Notes: generated from the letters alone by a model not told the origin. DNA of 64,000 nt from Photobacterium kishitanii (GCF_003026355.1 NZ_PYON01000013.1:53400-117399), one strand, 5' to 3'; positions 1 to 9,459 are shown, numbered from the stretch's first letter. Numbers and translations are program-made.

Positions 1-372
1 AAAGTTCCCAATGACTACCGTGATCTCGCACTACTAGTATGCGCTCAACATACTAAAATCCACCATGCACAAGAAATGCGAGCGAGTACGTTTATTACTA
101 TTTTTGATCAAATCGATGGCTGGCGAAAACCAGAACGTATTGCACAACTAGCAATATGTTGTCGTGCAGATGCTCGAGGTCGTCAAGGTTTAGAAGAGAC
201 TGCATATCCCCAGGCTGATATCGTTATTGCCGTTTTTGATATTGCGCAAGCTGTATCCGTAAAACCGATCATTGCCGCAGGTTTTACTGGGGCGGATATC
301 AAACATCAACTGACTCAAGCGCGTATTCAAGCCGTCGATGAATACTTACAATCGATTCGAACCTCATCTTGA
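1..372 (+). CDS. cca: CCA-adding tRNA nucleotidyltransferase, C-terminal part (partial)
   Basis: Open from the first base of the window in frame 1, so the N-terminal catalytic half lies upstream and only about 123 C-terminal residues are seen. The residues match the C-terminal part of the bacterial multifunctional CCA enzyme, which adds or repairs the 3' CCA end of tRNAs; recognisable stretches are NDYRDLALLVCAQH and, near the end, the helical segment beginning GFTGADIKHQL. The HD phosphohydrolase motifs, if present, would be upstream. It ends directly before a strong terminator and converges with the minus-strand folB-folK-uppP group. The assignment rests on remembered family similarity and on the conserved position of cca next to uppP and folK in Vibrionaceae. 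Confidence 0.9.
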   Translation, partial: KVPNDYRDLALLVCAQHTKIHHAQEMRASTFITIFDQIDGWRKPERIAQLAICCRADARGRQGLEETAYPQADIVIAVFDIAQAVSVKPIIAAGFTGADIKHQLTQARIQAVDEYLQSIRTSS

Positions 373-377
373 TCCAC

Positions 378-406
378 AAAAAAGCCGACATACTGTCGGC
401 TTTTTT
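378..406. terminator. Bidirectional intrinsic terminator between cca and uppP
   Basis: Thirteen-base arms (378-390 and 394-406) with core GCCGACA/TGTCGGC and a 3-nt loop, flanked by A and T runs, so it can stop transcripts from both sides. It lies 5 nt after the cca stop and about 18 nt beyond the uppP stop on the other strand. Confidence 0.9.
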
Positions 407-424
407 GTAAGGCGCTTATTGTGA

Positions 425-1228
425 TTATTTAGCCCATAAAAATAGGAATAAACCAACACCTAAAATTAAACGATAGATAACAAATGGTGTCATTCCTAAA
501 CGGGTTACTAACTTTAAGAACACGTGGATACAGGCATATGCACTAACAAACGACACCGCGATACCAATACTAAGGTTACTAATATCAATTGGCTCAGTCC
601 CTGTTACTAGCTTAAGACCTAAGTAACCACCAGCAAGAAGAATGATCGGAATCGACATTAAGAATGAGAACCGTGCTGCCGCTTCACGTGTAAAGCCTAA
701 ATATAATGCTGCCGTCATGGTTGCGCCTGAACGAGACGTACCTGGAATGATAGCTGCTGCTTGTGCTAAACCGATTAGCACTGCACTTTTCCATGTGGTT
801 TGATATTCATTGTCTGTTTGCTTAGCGTGTTTATCAACCCACCATAGCAACAAACCAAAAATGATTGTCGTACAAGCAATAACCCATGCTGAACGTAAAT
901 ACATTTCAATAAAGTCTTTCATCAACAGGCCAAAAATACAGGCAGGAATAGTTGAGATAACAATCATCCATGCCAATTTCGATTCAGCATTATGTTGACG
1001 CTTAAAAATTGAAGCTAGCCACGCACCAAGTAATGTAACGACTTCTTTACGGAAATAAATCATTACCGCTAATAGCGTTCCTACATGCACTGCAACATCA
1101 AATGCCAGCCCCTGATCAGGCCAACCCAGTATTTCTGAAGGTAAAATAAGATGGGCTGAGCTTGATACAGGTAAAAATTCTGTTAATCCCTGTAACAGGG
1201 CAAGCATAATCGCTTCAAAGTGACTCAT
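425..1228 (-). CDS. uppP: Undecaprenyl-diphosphatase UppP (BacA)
   Basis: Integral membrane phosphatase that converts undecaprenyl diphosphate to the monophosphate and so recycles the lipid carrier for peptidoglycan and O-antigen; overproduction of the family confers bacitracin resistance. The 267-residue length is typical. Both family signatures are present: [14 protein letters not shown] at residues 13-26, containing the catalytic glutamate region, and PGTSRSG at 162-168, containing the active-site arginine. The rest is a series of hydrophobic helices. The start is an ATG preceded by an AAGGATAA-type ribosome binding site. It is the last gene of a minus-strand folB-folK-uppP run, 56 nt after folK. 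Confidence 0.96.
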   Translation of the reverse strand: MSHFEAIMLALLQGLTEFLPVSSSAHLILPSEILGWPDQGLAFDVAVHVGTLLAVMIYFRKEVVTLLGAWLASIFKRQHNAESKLAWMIVISTIPACIFGLLMKDFIEMYLRSAWVIACTTIIFGLLLWWVDKHAKQTDNEYQTTWKSAVLIGLAQAAAIIPGTSRSGATMTAALYLGFTREAAARFSFLMSIPIILLAGGYLGLKLVTGTEPIDISNLSIGIAVSFVSAYACIHVFLKLVTRLGMTPFVIYRLILGVGLFLFLWAK

Positions 1229-1284
1229 TCATTATCCTTAATTTATATTATTAACTATCAATACAAGTAATAACTTACTCAAGA

Positions 1285-1758
1285 TTATTCAACAGGCCAT
1301 AGTTGCTGTTGAGGTGAAAATTTTTGCCATAATTCAGCAATCGTTTGTTGCTGCCCAGGAATAACTAACTCAGGACATAACTCGCTCATCGGCCACAAGA
1401 CAAAGGCAAATTTATACAAATCAGAGCGTGGTAACTTCGGCGAACATTCACTGATCACATCACCATAAAGTAAAATATCAAGATCAATGGTACGACTTTG
1501 ATTTTTAGTCGCATTCTCAGGTCGCCCGAGTTGGCGCTCAATCGCTTTTAACGACTGTTGCAGCGTAGCTAATGATAGTGATGTTTTTATTTCAACCACA
1601 CTATTAAAAAAATTATCGCCATCAAAACCAACCGGTTCAGCTTCAAACACACGTGACATCCGCCATGACGTTGCCAGCTGCGCAACTGCAGCGACGCCTG
1701 CCGGTAAATAATGTTCACGCTCAACATTGCTGCCAATGCTGATATAAGCGGTGATCAC
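1285..1758 (-). CDS. folK: 2-amino-4-hydroxy-6-hydroxymethyldihydropteridine diphosphokinase (HPPK)
   Basis: Transfers pyrophosphate from ATP to 6-hydroxymethyl-7,8-dihydropterin, the step before dihydropteroate synthase in folate synthesis. The 157-residue protein opens with the family's AYISIGSNVE and carries the ATP/metal-site stretch SRTIDLDILLYGD (about residues 87-99). The start codon is GTG and its G is the last base of the folB TAG stop, so the two genes are translationally coupled. The second pterin pathway gene, folB, is directly upstream and uppP directly downstream. Confidence 0.95.
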   Translation of the reverse strand: MITAYISIGSNVEREHYLPAGVAAVAQLATSWRMSRVFEAEPVGFDGDNFFNSVVEIKTSLSLATLQQSLKAIERQLGRPENATKNQSRTIDLDILLYGDVISECSPKLPRSDLYKFAFVLWPMSELCPELVIPGQQQTIAELWQKFSPQQQLWPVE

Positions 1759-2111
1759 TACTTAAGACCTCGTTCAATTTGCACCCCAACCCCGCGAGCA
1801 TTAGCTATAGCACCTGGTTTAGTGACTCGCACTTTAATCCATGGCACTGCAAAACGAGTCATAATTAAATTGGCAATATCTTCAGCCACCCGCTCAACTA
1901 ACAAAAAACGGCCTTGAGTAATATGCTCAGTAACCGCTGAACTTACCGTCGAATAATCTAACGCTAAATTAACGTCGTCAGTTGCTGCCGCAGGACGATT
2001 ATCGTGAGCCATCTCCAAATCCAACACTAATTTTTGCTTGATTTGTTGTTCCCAGTCATACACTCCAATAGTGGCGATAACTTCAAGTTGTTCTATAAAT
2101 ACCGTATCCAT
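1758..2111 (-). CDS. folB: Dihydroneopterin aldolase
   Basis: Cleaves 7,8-dihydroneopterin to 6-hydroxymethyl-dihydropterin and glycolaldehyde, supplying the substrate of FolK encoded immediately downstream. The 117-residue length is typical of the small single-domain FolB fold. The N-terminal part has IEQLEVIATIGVYDWEQQ, where the tyrosine/glutamate segment belongs to the pterin site, and the C-terminal part has the conserved KVRVTKPGAI. The ATG start faces plsY across a 250-bp divergent intergenic region that should hold both promoters. The stop codon overlaps the folK start by one base. Confidence 0.94.
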   Translation of the reverse strand: MDTVFIEQLEVIATIGVYDWEQQIKQKLVLDLEMAHDNRPAAATDDVNLALDYSTVSSAVTEHITQGRFLLVERVAEDIANLIMTRFAVPWIKVRVTKPGAIANARGVGVQIERGLK

Positions 2112-2361
2112 ATTTAATCGCTAATTTTGTTAGAGGTCGGATACCTAATACACACAAAAACGCGTATTATCAGGCTATATAAGCTAGCGTTAATAAATGC
2201 TAACAGGTCAATAATACACTCAATGTTGACCATAATCGTGACTATATCACAGCCATAAACACGCTGATATTTATCAGCTGCAATATTAATAAAGATAAGA
2301 TCTAGCTAACATTTACTATCGATACATAGCACAACTTAACTTTAAATAATCGGGATATTGG

Positions 2362-2976
2362 ATGACACCATTAGCGTTACTGATGATCATTGCTGCCTAT
2401 TTATTAGGATCAATTTCCAGTGCAGTGTTAATTTCAAAACTGTACCATTTCCCTGATCCTCGAACTCATGGTTCACATAATCCAGGTGCGACCAATGTAC
2501 TTCGCCTCGGCGGCAAAGTTGCAGCAACATTAGTTCTTGTTGCTGATATTCTCAAAGGCATGATCCCAGTATGGTTAAGTTATTTTTTTGGCTTAAACCC
2601 ATTTCTGTTAGGCATTATCGGCATTGCTGCTTGTCTGGGTCATATCTATCCGATTTTCTTTCATTTCCAAGGTGGCAAAGGCGTCGCAACTGCGCTTGGT
2701 GCATTAGCACCTATCGGTTGGGATCTTAGCGGTAGCTTAATTAGTATCTGGATATTAGCATTAGCACTAACAGGCTACTCTTCACTAGCATCTTTAATCA
2801 CTGCCTTGGCTGCACCACTGATGACATGGATGGTAAAACCTGAATACACCATGCCAGTTTCAATGCTTTCTTGCTTAATTATCTTCCGCCATCAGGACAA
2901 CATTCGCCGTTTACTCGATGGCGACGAAACTAAAATATGGCAGAAATTTGCCCGAAAAAGTAACGAAAAGCAATAA
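2362..2976 (+). CDS. plsY: Glycerol-3-phosphate acyltransferase PlsY
   Basis: Inner-membrane enzyme that acylates sn-glycerol-3-phosphate with acyl-phosphate made by PlsX, the first step of phospholipid synthesis. The 204-residue hydrophobic protein has the family motifs GSISSAVL near residue 17, [17 protein letters not shown] (about 32-48) and [20 protein letters not shown] (about 93-112), the last two forming the glycerol-phosphate and acyl-phosphate sites. A good terminator follows. It is divergent from folB and convergent with tsaD, the usual order in Vibrionaceae and enterics. Confidence 0.96.
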   Translation: MTPLALLMIIAAYLLGSISSAVLISKLYHFPDPRTHGSHNPGATNVLRLGGKVAATLVLVADILKGMIPVWLSYFFGLNPFLLGIIGIAACLGHIYPIFFHFQGGKGVATALGALAPIGWDLSGSLISIWILALALTGYSSLASLITALAAPLMTWMVKPEYTMPVSMLSCLIIFRHQDNIRRLLDGDETKIWQKFARKSNEKQ

Positions 2977-2986
2977 AAATGCATAA

Positions 2987-3017
2987 AAAAAGCGAGAACA
3001 TTGATTCTCGCTTTTTG
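2987..3017. terminator. Intrinsic terminator between plsY and tsaD
   Basis: Stem AGCGAGAA/TTCTCGCT with a 6-nt loop, flanked by A7 on the left and T5 on the right, so it can act for plsY and for the convergent tsaD. Confidence 0.85.
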
Positions 3018-3040
3018 TTTCAATTAACACATAACCGCTA

Positions 3041-4057
3041 TTAAGCAACAGGCTTCAGTTGATCGATCGGCCAACGTGGATAAACCTTAACGCCAAGATC
3101 CATTAATTCATTATTTTTCAAACGTTGCATACCAGCATAAGCAATCATAGCGCCATTATCTGTACAGAATTCAGTACGCGGATAAAACACTTCACCGTGC
3201 ATGCCTTTCATCAAGGTTTCAAGTTGCTGGCGTAATGATTTATTAGCACTTACACCACCGGCAATCACCAAGCGTTTATAACCGGTTTGCTTCAATGCTC
3301 GCTTACACTTAATGGCTAAAGTATCTACCACTGCTTCTTGAAATGCATAAGCAATATCAGCACGTGTCTGTGGATCATCATCATTGCCACGAATAGTATT
3401 GGCAGCAAATGTCTTCAAACCCGAAAAACTAAAATCAAGCCCTGGGCGGTCCGTCATTGGACGCGGGAACTTAAATCTGCCTGGAGTGCCCTGTTCTGCC
3501 ATTTTGGACAATAGCGGGCCTCCTGGGTAATCTAAACCCATCATCTTAGCCGTTTTATCAAATGCTTCACCCGCCGCATCATCAACTGATTCACCAAGGA
3601 TTTGATAATCACCAATACCACGTACATCAACCATCATGGTGTGTCCACCAGAGACAAGCAGTGCTACGAATGGAAATTCAGGCGCATTATCTTCCAACAT
3701 GGGTGCCAATAAATGGCCTTCCATGTGGTGTACAGCCACTGCCGGTAAATCCCATGCATACGCAAGGCTACGACCGATTGTCGCACCGACCAATAACGCC
3801 CCAACAAGACCAGGACCAGCGGTGTAAGCAACGCCATCAAGATCGTCAGGGGTTAAGCCCGCAGCGGCTAATGTTGCAGTAATTAATGGAATGGTTTTTT
3901 TAACATGATCGCGTGATGCTAACTCTGGCACCACACCGCCGTAATCGGCATGTAACTTTACTTGACTGTAAAGTTCATGTGCCAATAAGCCTTTTTCATC
4001 ATCAAAAATTGCGATACCTGTTTCATCACAGGAGGTCTCAATGCCCAATATACGCAT
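3041..4057 (-). CDS. tsaD: tRNA N6-adenosine threonylcarbamoyltransferase TsaD
   Basis: Catalytic subunit that transfers threonylcarbamoyl to A37 of ANN-decoding tRNAs, acting with TsaB, TsaC and TsaE. The open frame extends 55 codons further upstream, but family alignment places the start at the ATG at 4057 ([14 protein letters not shown]), giving 338 residues, close to the E. coli length. Metal-binding histidines fall in HHMEGH at residues 110-115, matching the family HxxxH. The nucleotide site LLVSGGHT and [13 protein letters not shown] follow. It is divergent from rpsU, as in E. coli and Vibrio. The longer upstream extension overlaps the shared promoter region and is unlikely to be translated. 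Confidence 0.95.
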   Translation of the reverse strand: MRILGIETSCDETGIAIFDDEKGLLAHELYSQVKLHADYGGVVPELASRDHVKKTIPLITATLAAAGLTPDDLDGVAYTAGPGLVGALLVGATIGRSLAYAWDLPAVAVHHMEGHLLAPMLEDNAPEFPFVALLVSGGHTMMVDVRGIGDYQILGESVDDAAGEAFDKTAKMMGLDYPGGPLLSKMAEQGTPGRFKFPRPMTDRPGLDFSFSGLKTFAANTIRGNDDDPQTRADIAYAFQEAVVDTLAIKCKRALKQTGYKRLVIAGGVSANKSLRQQLETLMKGMHGEVFYPRTEFCTDNGAMIAYAGMQRLKNNELMDLGVKVYPRWPIDQLKPVA

Positions 4058-4305
4058 AACAGCCTCTATACTATTCGGTGATCCAATATAAAAAATCAGT
4101 CTAGTTTCAATAACAACCGATAATTCACATAGGTTTGTAAGGGGGTAATTGAGTGCCATGTTACCGCTGTTAACACAAATTAACCAGTTCATAGGCGTAG
4201 AATGCTTTACAAATACCCCCAAATCAGATTAGAATTTCGCACCATTTTAATCGACTGACACTTTGACGTCAGTATTAAACCGAATCACTCTGAGGTGAGT
4301 ATTAC

Positions 4306-4521
4306 ATGCCAGTAATCAAAGTACGTGAAAACGAACCGTTTGACGTAGCACTACGTCGTTTCAAGCGCTCTTGCGAAAAAGCAGGTATCCTTTCTGAAGT
4401 TCGTCGTCGTGAGCACTTCGAAAAGCCAACAACTGTACGTAAGCGTGCTAAAGCAGCGGCAGTTAAGCGTCACCTGAAGAAATTGGCTCGCGAAAACGCG
4501 CGTCGCGTTCGTCTGTACTAA
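4306..4521 (+). CDS. rpsU: 30S ribosomal protein S21
   Basis: The 71-residue, very basic protein is the standard S21: it starts [20 protein letters not shown] and ends in the arginine-rich [11 protein letters not shown]21 helps the 30S subunit select mRNA. A clear GAGGTGAG ribosome binding site precedes the ATG. It is the first gene of the macromolecular synthesis operon, followed 31 nt later by yqeY and then dnaG and rpoD; its promoter must lie in the 248-bp gap shared with divergent tsaD. Confidence 0.98.
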   Translation: MPVIKVRENEPFDVALRRFKRSCEKAGILSEVRRREHFEKPTTVRKRAKAAAVKRHLKKLARENARRVRLY

Positions 4522-4552
4522 TCGTTAGATTATAAAACAGAAGGATCGCGTA

Positions 4553-4996
4553 ATGACTCTTATTGAACGCCTAAAAAGCGAACAAATAGCGGCGATGAAG
4601 GCGAAGAATAAACCTCGTCTTGGTGCCATCCGTTTGGTGCTTGCTGCAATTAAACAACGCGAAGTTGACGAAAAGATCACTCTTTCCGACGACGACGTGT
4701 TAGTAGTGTTGACCAAAATGGTGAAACAACGTCGTGACTCTGTAGCACAATATGAAGCTGCAGGCCGTCAAGATCTTGCTGATGTTGAACATGCTGAAAT
4801 CAGTGTTCTTGCAGAATTTATGCCTCAACCATTAAGTGAAGATGAAATCTCTGCTCTGATGGATGAAGCTATCGCTGCAACTGGTGCTGTCAACATGCAA
4901 GATATGGGCAAGGTCATGGGCGTACTGAAACCGCAAATTCAGGGTCGTGCCGATATGGGGATTGTTAGCAAGCTGGTGAAAATCAAGCTAGGTTAA
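4553..4996 (+). CDS. yqeY: GatB/YqeY domain protein
   Basis: A 147-residue protein homologous to the C-terminal tail domain of the amidotransferase subunit GatB, the part that contacts tRNA. The free-standing YqeY family has no settled function. Typical sequence features are the N-terminal MTLIERLKSEQIAAMKAKN and the C-terminal GKVMGVLKPQIQGRADMG. A good AAGGATCG ribosome binding site precedes the ATG. It sits inside the rpsU-dnaG-rpoD operon, which in E. coli lacks this gene, and is followed by a hairpin before dnaG. Confidence 0.93.
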   Translation: MTLIERLKSEQIAAMKAKNKPRLGAIRLVLAAIKQREVDEKITLSDDDVLVVLTKMVKQRRDSVAQYEAAGRQDLADVEHAEISVLAEFMPQPLSEDEISALMDEAIAATGAVNMQDMGKVMGVLKPQIQGRADMGIVSKLVKIKLG

Positions 4997-5014
4997 TCAC
5001 TCCTCTTATTCTGC

Positions 5015-5053
5015 AACAAGCCGTGCTATTCTTTCGGAATGCGCGGCTTGTTT
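5015..5053 (+). terminator. Hairpin between yqeY and dnaG (internal operon terminator)
   Basis: Nearly continuous stem AACAAGCCGTGC...GCGCGGCTTGTT with inner pairing ATTC/GGAAT around a TTTC loop, followed by TTTGT. It occupies the position of the known partial terminator and processing region between rpsU and dnaG in E. coli, which keeps primase low relative to S21 and sigma-70. The T-run is short, so partial read-through is expected. Confidence 0.7.
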
Positions 5054-5127
5054 GTATCTGACAATCCTCACTTTAACGGTGTTACCGTTACACTCTTTTT
5101 GACTAACTCTAGGTTGTTTACTTTGTT

Positions 5128-6882
5128 ATGGCAGGAAAAATACCGCGTTCATTTATCGATGATTTGATCTCTCGACATGATATTGTCGATGTCATTGACG
5201 CGCGTGTAAAACTCAAAAAACAAGGTAAGAACTTTGGTGCCTGTTGCCCATTCCATAATGAAAAAACACCATCTTTTTCGGTAAGCCAAGAAAAACAGTT
5301 CTATCATTGTTTTGGGTGTGGCGTTCATGGCAACGTACTTGACTTCGTCATGGAGTATGATCGATTAGAGTTTGTCGATGCCATTGAAGAGTTAGCTTCA
5401 CAGTTAGGATTAGAAGTTCCACGAGAAAATGACGGCACCGCACCCCGTGGGCCAAAAGCGGCAGATAAACGTAACTACTATGAATTAATGGGCCAAGTAT
5501 CACAGTTTTATCAATCACAATTACGAGCACAAGATGCTCAGATTGCCGTTGATTATCTCAAAGGTCGTGGCTTATCTGGCGATATAGTTAAAAAATTTAA
5601 TATCGGTTTTATTCCCGATCAATGGGACATGGTACGCACTCGCTTTGGGCGTGATAATGAATCGCAAAAAGCACTTGTTAACACTGGAATGCTGATCGAA
5701 AACGACCAAGGTCGTCGCTATGATCGCTTTCGTGGACGAGTGATGTTTCCGATCCATGATCGCCGTGGACGAGTAATTGGTTTTGGTGGTCGAGTATTAG
5801 GTGAAGGTACCCCTAAATACCTTAACTCACCAGAAACTGATATTTTCCATAAAGGTCGTGAGCTTTATGGTTTATATGAAGTATTACAAACCCATCGTGA
5901 GCCTGAAAAAATCATGGTGGTTGAAGGCTACATGGATGTGGTAGCTCTAGCTCAATTTGGCGTCGATTATGCCGTCGCATCTTTGGGTACCGCCACCACT
6001 GGCGATCACATTCAAAGCCTATTTCGTCAAACCAGCACTATTGTGTGTTGTTATGACGGTGATCGTGCAGGACGTGAAGCCGCTTGGCGCGCAATGGAAC
6101 AGGCATTGCCTTTCTTAACCGATGGCCGCCAATTAAAATTTATGTTTTTACCTGATGGCGAAGATCCAGATTCTTGTATTCGTGCAGAAGGCAAAGCACA
6201 ATTTGAACAACGCATCGAGTGTGCTACAACGCTATCGGACTTTTTGTTTAATAGCTTAATGGTTCAGATTGATACCAGTAGTCGCGAAGGAAAAGCCAAG
6301 CTAACCACATTAGCGGTTCCTTTAATTGATAAAGTACCTGGTGGCACTCTGCGACTATACTTGCGTGAGTTACTCGGTAAAAAACTCGGTTTACCCGATG
6401 AAGCACAGTTACAGCAGCTGCTATCAAAACATGGCCAGATCACTAAAGCGGTCGGCCAAGTGCAAATTAAACGCACCCCGATGCGAGAAGTTATTGCCTT
6501 ATTAATTCAGCATCCACACTTTGTGCAACAGCTTGAATTTGATATGGACGCATTTGCTGGTATTGAGCTCGCAGGTTTAAATTTATTGCTCTCGATAGTT
6601 GATAAATGCCGAAACAATCCCAATATTAGCACTGGACAGCTTTTAGAATATTGGCGCGGCACCAAGAATGAAGCCATGATGGCTCGGCTTGCCGCGTGGG
6701 AGCTACCGTTGTCGAATGATGAAGACAACAGCCTCGATGTATTTTTAGATGCAATGGATAACATTATTATCCAATGCGTTAATCAACAAATTGAACAGTT
6801 GCAGACTAAATCAAGAACTGTCGGCTTATCAGTCGAAGAAAAGCAGGAATTACAGCTATTAACGCTGAATCGCCCTGTCTAA
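5128..6882 (+). CDS. dnaG: DNA primase
   Basis: Makes the RNA primers for replication and binds DnaB helicase through its C-terminal domain. The CHC2 zinc finger has C40, H43, C61 and C64 in place. The TOPRIM domain shows the glutamate in MVVEGYMDVVAL (E266) and the acidic DGDRAG motif further on. A C-terminal helical DnaB-binding region completes the 584 residues, near the usual 580. No strong Shine-Dalgarno sequence sits before the ATG (nearest AGG about 15 nt upstream), consistent with the low primase translation known in E. coli. It is the third gene of the rpsU-yqeY-dnaG-rpoD operon. Confidence 0.98.
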   Translation: MAGKIPRSFIDDLISRHDIVDVIDARVKLKKQGKNFGACCPFHNEKTPSFSVSQEKQFYHCFGCGVHGNVLDFVMEYDRLEFVDAIEELASQLGLEVPRENDGTAPRGPKAADKRNYYELMGQVSQFYQSQLRAQDAQIAVDYLKGRGLSGDIVKKFNIGFIPDQWDMVRTRFGRDNESQKALVNTGMLIENDQGRRYDRFRGRVMFPIHDRRGRVIGFGGRVLGEGTPKYLNSPETDIFHKGRELYGLYEVLQTHREPEKIMVVEGYMDVVALAQFGVDYAVASLGTATTGDHIQSLFRQTSTIVCCYDGDRAGREAAWRAMEQALPFLTDGRQLKFMFLPDGEDPDSCIRAEGKAQFEQRIECATTLSDFLFNSLMVQIDTSSREGKAKLTTLAVPLIDKVPGGTLRLYLRELLGKKLGLPDEAQLQQLLSKHGQITKAVGQVQIKRTPMREVIALLIQHPHFVQQLEFDMDAFAGIELAGLNLLLSIVDKCRNNPNISTGQLLEYWRGTKNEAMMARLAAWELPLSNDEDNSLDVFLDAMDNIIIQCVNQQIEQLQTKSRTVGLSVEEKQELQLLTLNRPV

Positions 6883-6906
6883 TAAGTAGTCAACAATTAA
6901 GAAATT

Positions 6907-6915
6907 TGTTATAAT
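6907..6915 (+). promoter_or_regulatory. Extended -10 promoter element ahead of rpoD
   Basis: TGTTATAAT, an extended -10 with a perfect TATAAT hexamer, lies 60 nt before the rpoD ATG in the dnaG-rpoD gap. The -35 position is poor. It could give rpoD expression independent of the operon promoter; in E. coli separate rpoD promoters lie inside dnaG. Confidence 0.55.
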
Positions 6916-6974
6916 GACTGGTTTGCAACTCTGCATACTAAATTATCACTCAGACCCGAAGTTGGATACCGTCT

Positions 6975-8825
6975 ATGGAGCAAAATCCGCAGTCACAGCT
7001 AAAGTTACTTGTCGCTAAAGGCAAAGAACAAGGCTATCTGACCTACGCCGAAGTAAATGACCACCTACCAGAAGATATCGTTGATTCTGATCAGGTTGAA
7101 GACATTATTCAAATGATTAATGACATGGGCATTAAGGTAGTTGAAACTGCCCCTGATGCCGATGAACTCATGATGACTGAAGATAATGCCGACGAAGACG
7201 CCATTGAAGCAGCGGCGCAAGCATTATCAAGCGTAGAAAGCGAGATCGGTCGCACAACAGACCCTGTGCGTATGTACATGCGCGAAATGGGTACGGTTGA
7301 ACTACTTACTCGCGAAGGCGAAATTGATATCGCAAAACGCATTGAAGATGGTATTAACCAAGTTCAATGCTCTGTTGCTGAATACCCTTCAGCAATTGCT
7401 CATTTACTTGAGCAGTTTGACAAAGTTGAAGCCGATGAACTTCGTCTAACTGATATCATTTCAGGCTTCGTTGATCCTAACGAAGAAGCTACCGCAGCAC
7501 CAACAGCAACACACATTGGCTCAGAACTCAGCGAAACCGATCTTGAAGATGAAGATAAAGATCTTGAAGACGACGACGACGAAGATGCGGAAAACGAAGA
7601 AGAAGACGATGGTAGCATCGACCCAGAATTAGCACGTGAAAAGTTCCTAGAACTACGTCAATCCTATGAAAAAATGGCTTTAGCCATTAATCAACACGGT
7701 CGTCAACACGCTACCACTGAAGTTGCCGTTGAAGAACTATCAGAGATCTTCAAGCAATTCCGTTTAATTCCAAAGCAATTTGATCGTCTAGTTAGCTCAC
7801 TACGTGACTCTATGGATAAGGTACGCACTAACGAGCGTCTTATCATGCGTATGTGTGTTGATAACAGCAAAATGCCAAAGAAAACGTTCATTAGCCTATT
7901 TGCGGGCAATGAATCAAACAGTGATTGGATTGATACCGCACTTAACTCAGGTAAGCCTTACGCTGAACGTCTAAAGAACTATGAAGAAGATCTTCGTCGT
8001 TCAACGTTGAAGTTACGCATACTTGAGCAAGAAACGGGACTGTCTATTGAGCGTATCAAAGACATCAGCCGTCGTATGTCAATCGGTGAAGCAAAAGCGC
8101 GCCGTGCGAAAAAAGAAATGGTTGAAGCAAACTTACGTCTTGTAATCTCTATTGCCAAAAAGTACACCAACCGTGGCCTACAGTTCTTGGATCTCATCCA
8201 AGAAGGTAACATTGGTCTAATGAAAGCCGTTGATAAATTTGAATACCGTCGTGGTTACAAATTCTCAACTTACGCCACATGGTGGATCCGTCAGGCAATC
8301 ACACGTTCAATCGCTGACCAGGCACGTACTATTCGTATTCCTGTGCACATGATTGAAACCATCAATAAATTGAACCGTATCTCACGTCAGATGCTTCAAG
8401 AGATGGGCCGAGAGCCATTACCGGAAGAATTGGCTGAACGCATGCAAATGCCGGAAGACAAGATTCGTAAAGTATTGAAGATTGCTAAAGAGCCAATCTC
8501 AATGGAAACACCAATTGGTGATGATGAAGATTCTCACCTAGGTGATTTTATTGAAGATACGACACTTCAACTACCAATGGATGCAGCGACTGCGACTAAC
8601 TTGCGTGCTGCAACTAACGATGTACTCGCGGGTTTAACCCCACGTGAAGCAAAAGTACTTCGTATGCGTTTCGGTATCGATATGAATACTGACCACACGT
8701 TAGAAGAAGTGGGTAAGCAATTTGATGTTACTCGTGAGCGTATCCGTCAAATTGAAGCGAAAGCGTTACGTAAATTACGTCACCCAAGTCGTTCAGACGT
8801 ACTTCGTAGTTTCCTTGACGAATAA
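6975..8825 (+). CDS. rpoD: RNA polymerase primary sigma factor sigma-70
   Basis: Housekeeping sigma factor of 616 residues. Region 1.2 contains [20 protein letters not shown]; a highly acidic non-conserved insert follows (residues about 190-215, runs of D and E); region 2 has the -10 recognition and melting segment [19 protein letters not shown]; region 4.2 has the helix-turn-helix [18 protein letters not shown] near the C-terminus. It is the last gene of the macromolecular synthesis operon and has its own candidate promoter and a strong terminator. Confidence 0.98.
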   Translation: MEQNPQSQLKLLVAKGKEQGYLTYAEVNDHLPEDIVDSDQVEDIIQMINDMGIKVVETAPDADELMMTEDNADEDAIEAAAQALSSVESEIGRTTDPVRMYMREMGTVELLTREGEIDIAKRIEDGINQVQCSVAEYPSAIAHLLEQFDKVEADELRLTDIISGFVDPNEEATAAPTATHIGSELSETDLEDEDKDLEDDDDEDAENEEEDDGSIDPELAREKFLELRQSYEKMALAINQHGRQHATTEVAVEELSEIFKQFRLIPKQFDRLVSSLRDSMDKVRTNERLIMRMCVDNSKMPKKTFISLFAGNESNSDWIDTALNSGKPYAERLKNYEEDLRRSTLKLRILEQETGLSIERIKDISRRMSIGEAKARRAKKEMVEANLRLVISIAKKYTNRGLQFLDLIQEGNIGLMKAVDKFEYRRGYKFSTYATWWIRQAITRSIADQARTIRIPVHMIETINKLNRISRQMLQEMGREPLPEELAERMQMPEDKIRKVLKIAKEPISMETPIGDDEDSHLGDFIEDTTLQLPMDAATATNLRAATNDVLAGLTPREAKVLRMRFGIDMNTDHTLEEVGKQFDVTRERIRQIEAKALRKLRHPSRSDVLRSFLDE

Positions 8826-8845
8826 GTAAACTCGATAACGTTATC

Positions 8846-8875
8846 AAAAAAAGCGAGCCTTGAGCTCGCTTTTTT
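8846..8875 (+). terminator. rpoD terminator
   Basis: AGCGAGC/GCTCGCT stem with a 5-nt loop, A7 before and T6 after, 20 nt past the rpoD stop. Confidence 0.9.
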
Positions 8876-9005
8876 ATTATATGCAATAGCAACATTAAAA
8901 GTTTGAGATACTAATTCAATTATTCTAACTGCCGAAAAAGCAAACAATTTTTTGGTGTTAATCACTAGACAAGTGCCACGCCATCCCCTATAATTTGCCG
9001 CATAT

Positions 9006-9081
9006 GGCCCCTTAGCTCAGTGGTTAGAGCAGGCGACTCATAATCGCTTGGTCCCCAGTTCAAGTCTGGGAGGGGCCACCA
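9006..9081 (+). tRNA. tRNA-Ile2 (CAU anticodon, lysidine-modified)
   Basis: A 76-nt cloverleaf with 7-bp acceptor GGCCCCT/AGGGGCC and encoded CCA end. The anticodon loop is CTCATAA, so CAU, which could be read as Met. The acceptor, D arm and anticodon arm follow the E. coli ileX sequence that I recall, and ileX lies near rpoD in E. coli. It should therefore be the AUA-decoding isoleucine tRNA, whose C34 is changed to lysidine by TilS. It stands alone with its own terminator. Confidence 0.88.
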
Positions 9082-9090
9082 AATTTCAAA

Positions 9091-9122
9091 AAGGCTGAAG
9101 TATTTTTACTTCAGCCTTTTTT
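9091..9122 (+). terminator. Terminator of tRNA-Ile2
   Basis: Perfect 12-bp stem AAGGCTGAAGTA/TACTTCAGCCTT with a TTTT loop, followed by a T-run, starting 10 nt after the tRNA 3' end. Confidence 0.92.
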
Positions 9123-9315
9123 CGTTTTCAAACCACAGAAAAATGACCAACTTCCATCTTTTATTGCTGTAACTGCACAAAAATATAATTAACACACCGA
9201 CACTTGATAAATAGCAAAGCTTTGTTTTTATTTTTCCACATAATCATCATTTTTATGTCACACGCAATATCAACAATGAACAGCTATATCTCAGGGTGCT
9301 AAATGGTGGAATATC

Positions 9316-9324
9316 TGCTATAAT
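9316..9324 (+). promoter_or_regulatory. Extended -10 promoter upstream of pykF
   Basis: TGCTATAAT, a TG-extended -10 with a perfect TATAAT, predicts a start near 9331. That is about 258 nt upstream of the pykF start, so the transcript begins with a long leader holding two hairpins. Confidence 0.5.
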
Positions 9325-9330
9325 CTTGCG

Positions 9331-9459
9331 CTTGAATATTGGGGCTAGGATCAATGTTCTAAAGGCATTTATCTGCTTGCTCAATGATAATGCAGGGGAT
9401 TTAACCTCACTCAACATCATTTGAAGATGAACTTTACAAAAGCGCACTAACGCTTTTTT
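9331..9459 (+). ncRNA. Candidate small RNA or attenuator leader upstream of pykF
   Basis: Between the extended -10 at 9316-9324 and a terminator-like hairpin there are about 129 nt with no credible ORF. They contain a 5' hairpin (9365-9373 pairing with 9386-9393, one bulge, 12-nt loop) and a 3' hairpin, AAAAGCG/CGCTTTT with a 6-nt loop followed by T6 (9438-9459). This promoter-structure-terminator arrangement is what an independent small RNA, or a leader with premature termination controlling pykF, would look like. I do not recognise an Rfam family. This is an inference from sequence only. Confidence 0.4.

Noticed and set aside
4058..4222. 55-codon N-terminal extension of TsaD
   Set aside because: Family start is [14 protein letters not shown]; the extension overlaps the tsaD-rpsU divergent promoter region.
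7550..7620. GAC/GAA repeat run in rpoD as a mobile or microsatellite repeat
   Set aside because: It encodes the acidic non-conserved insert normal for gammaproteobacterial sigma-70.
9006..9081. Elongator tRNA-Met call from the CAU anticodon
   Set aside because: Acceptor, D arm and anticodon arm follow tRNA-Ile2 (ileX) and location near rpoD agrees; Ile2 preferred.
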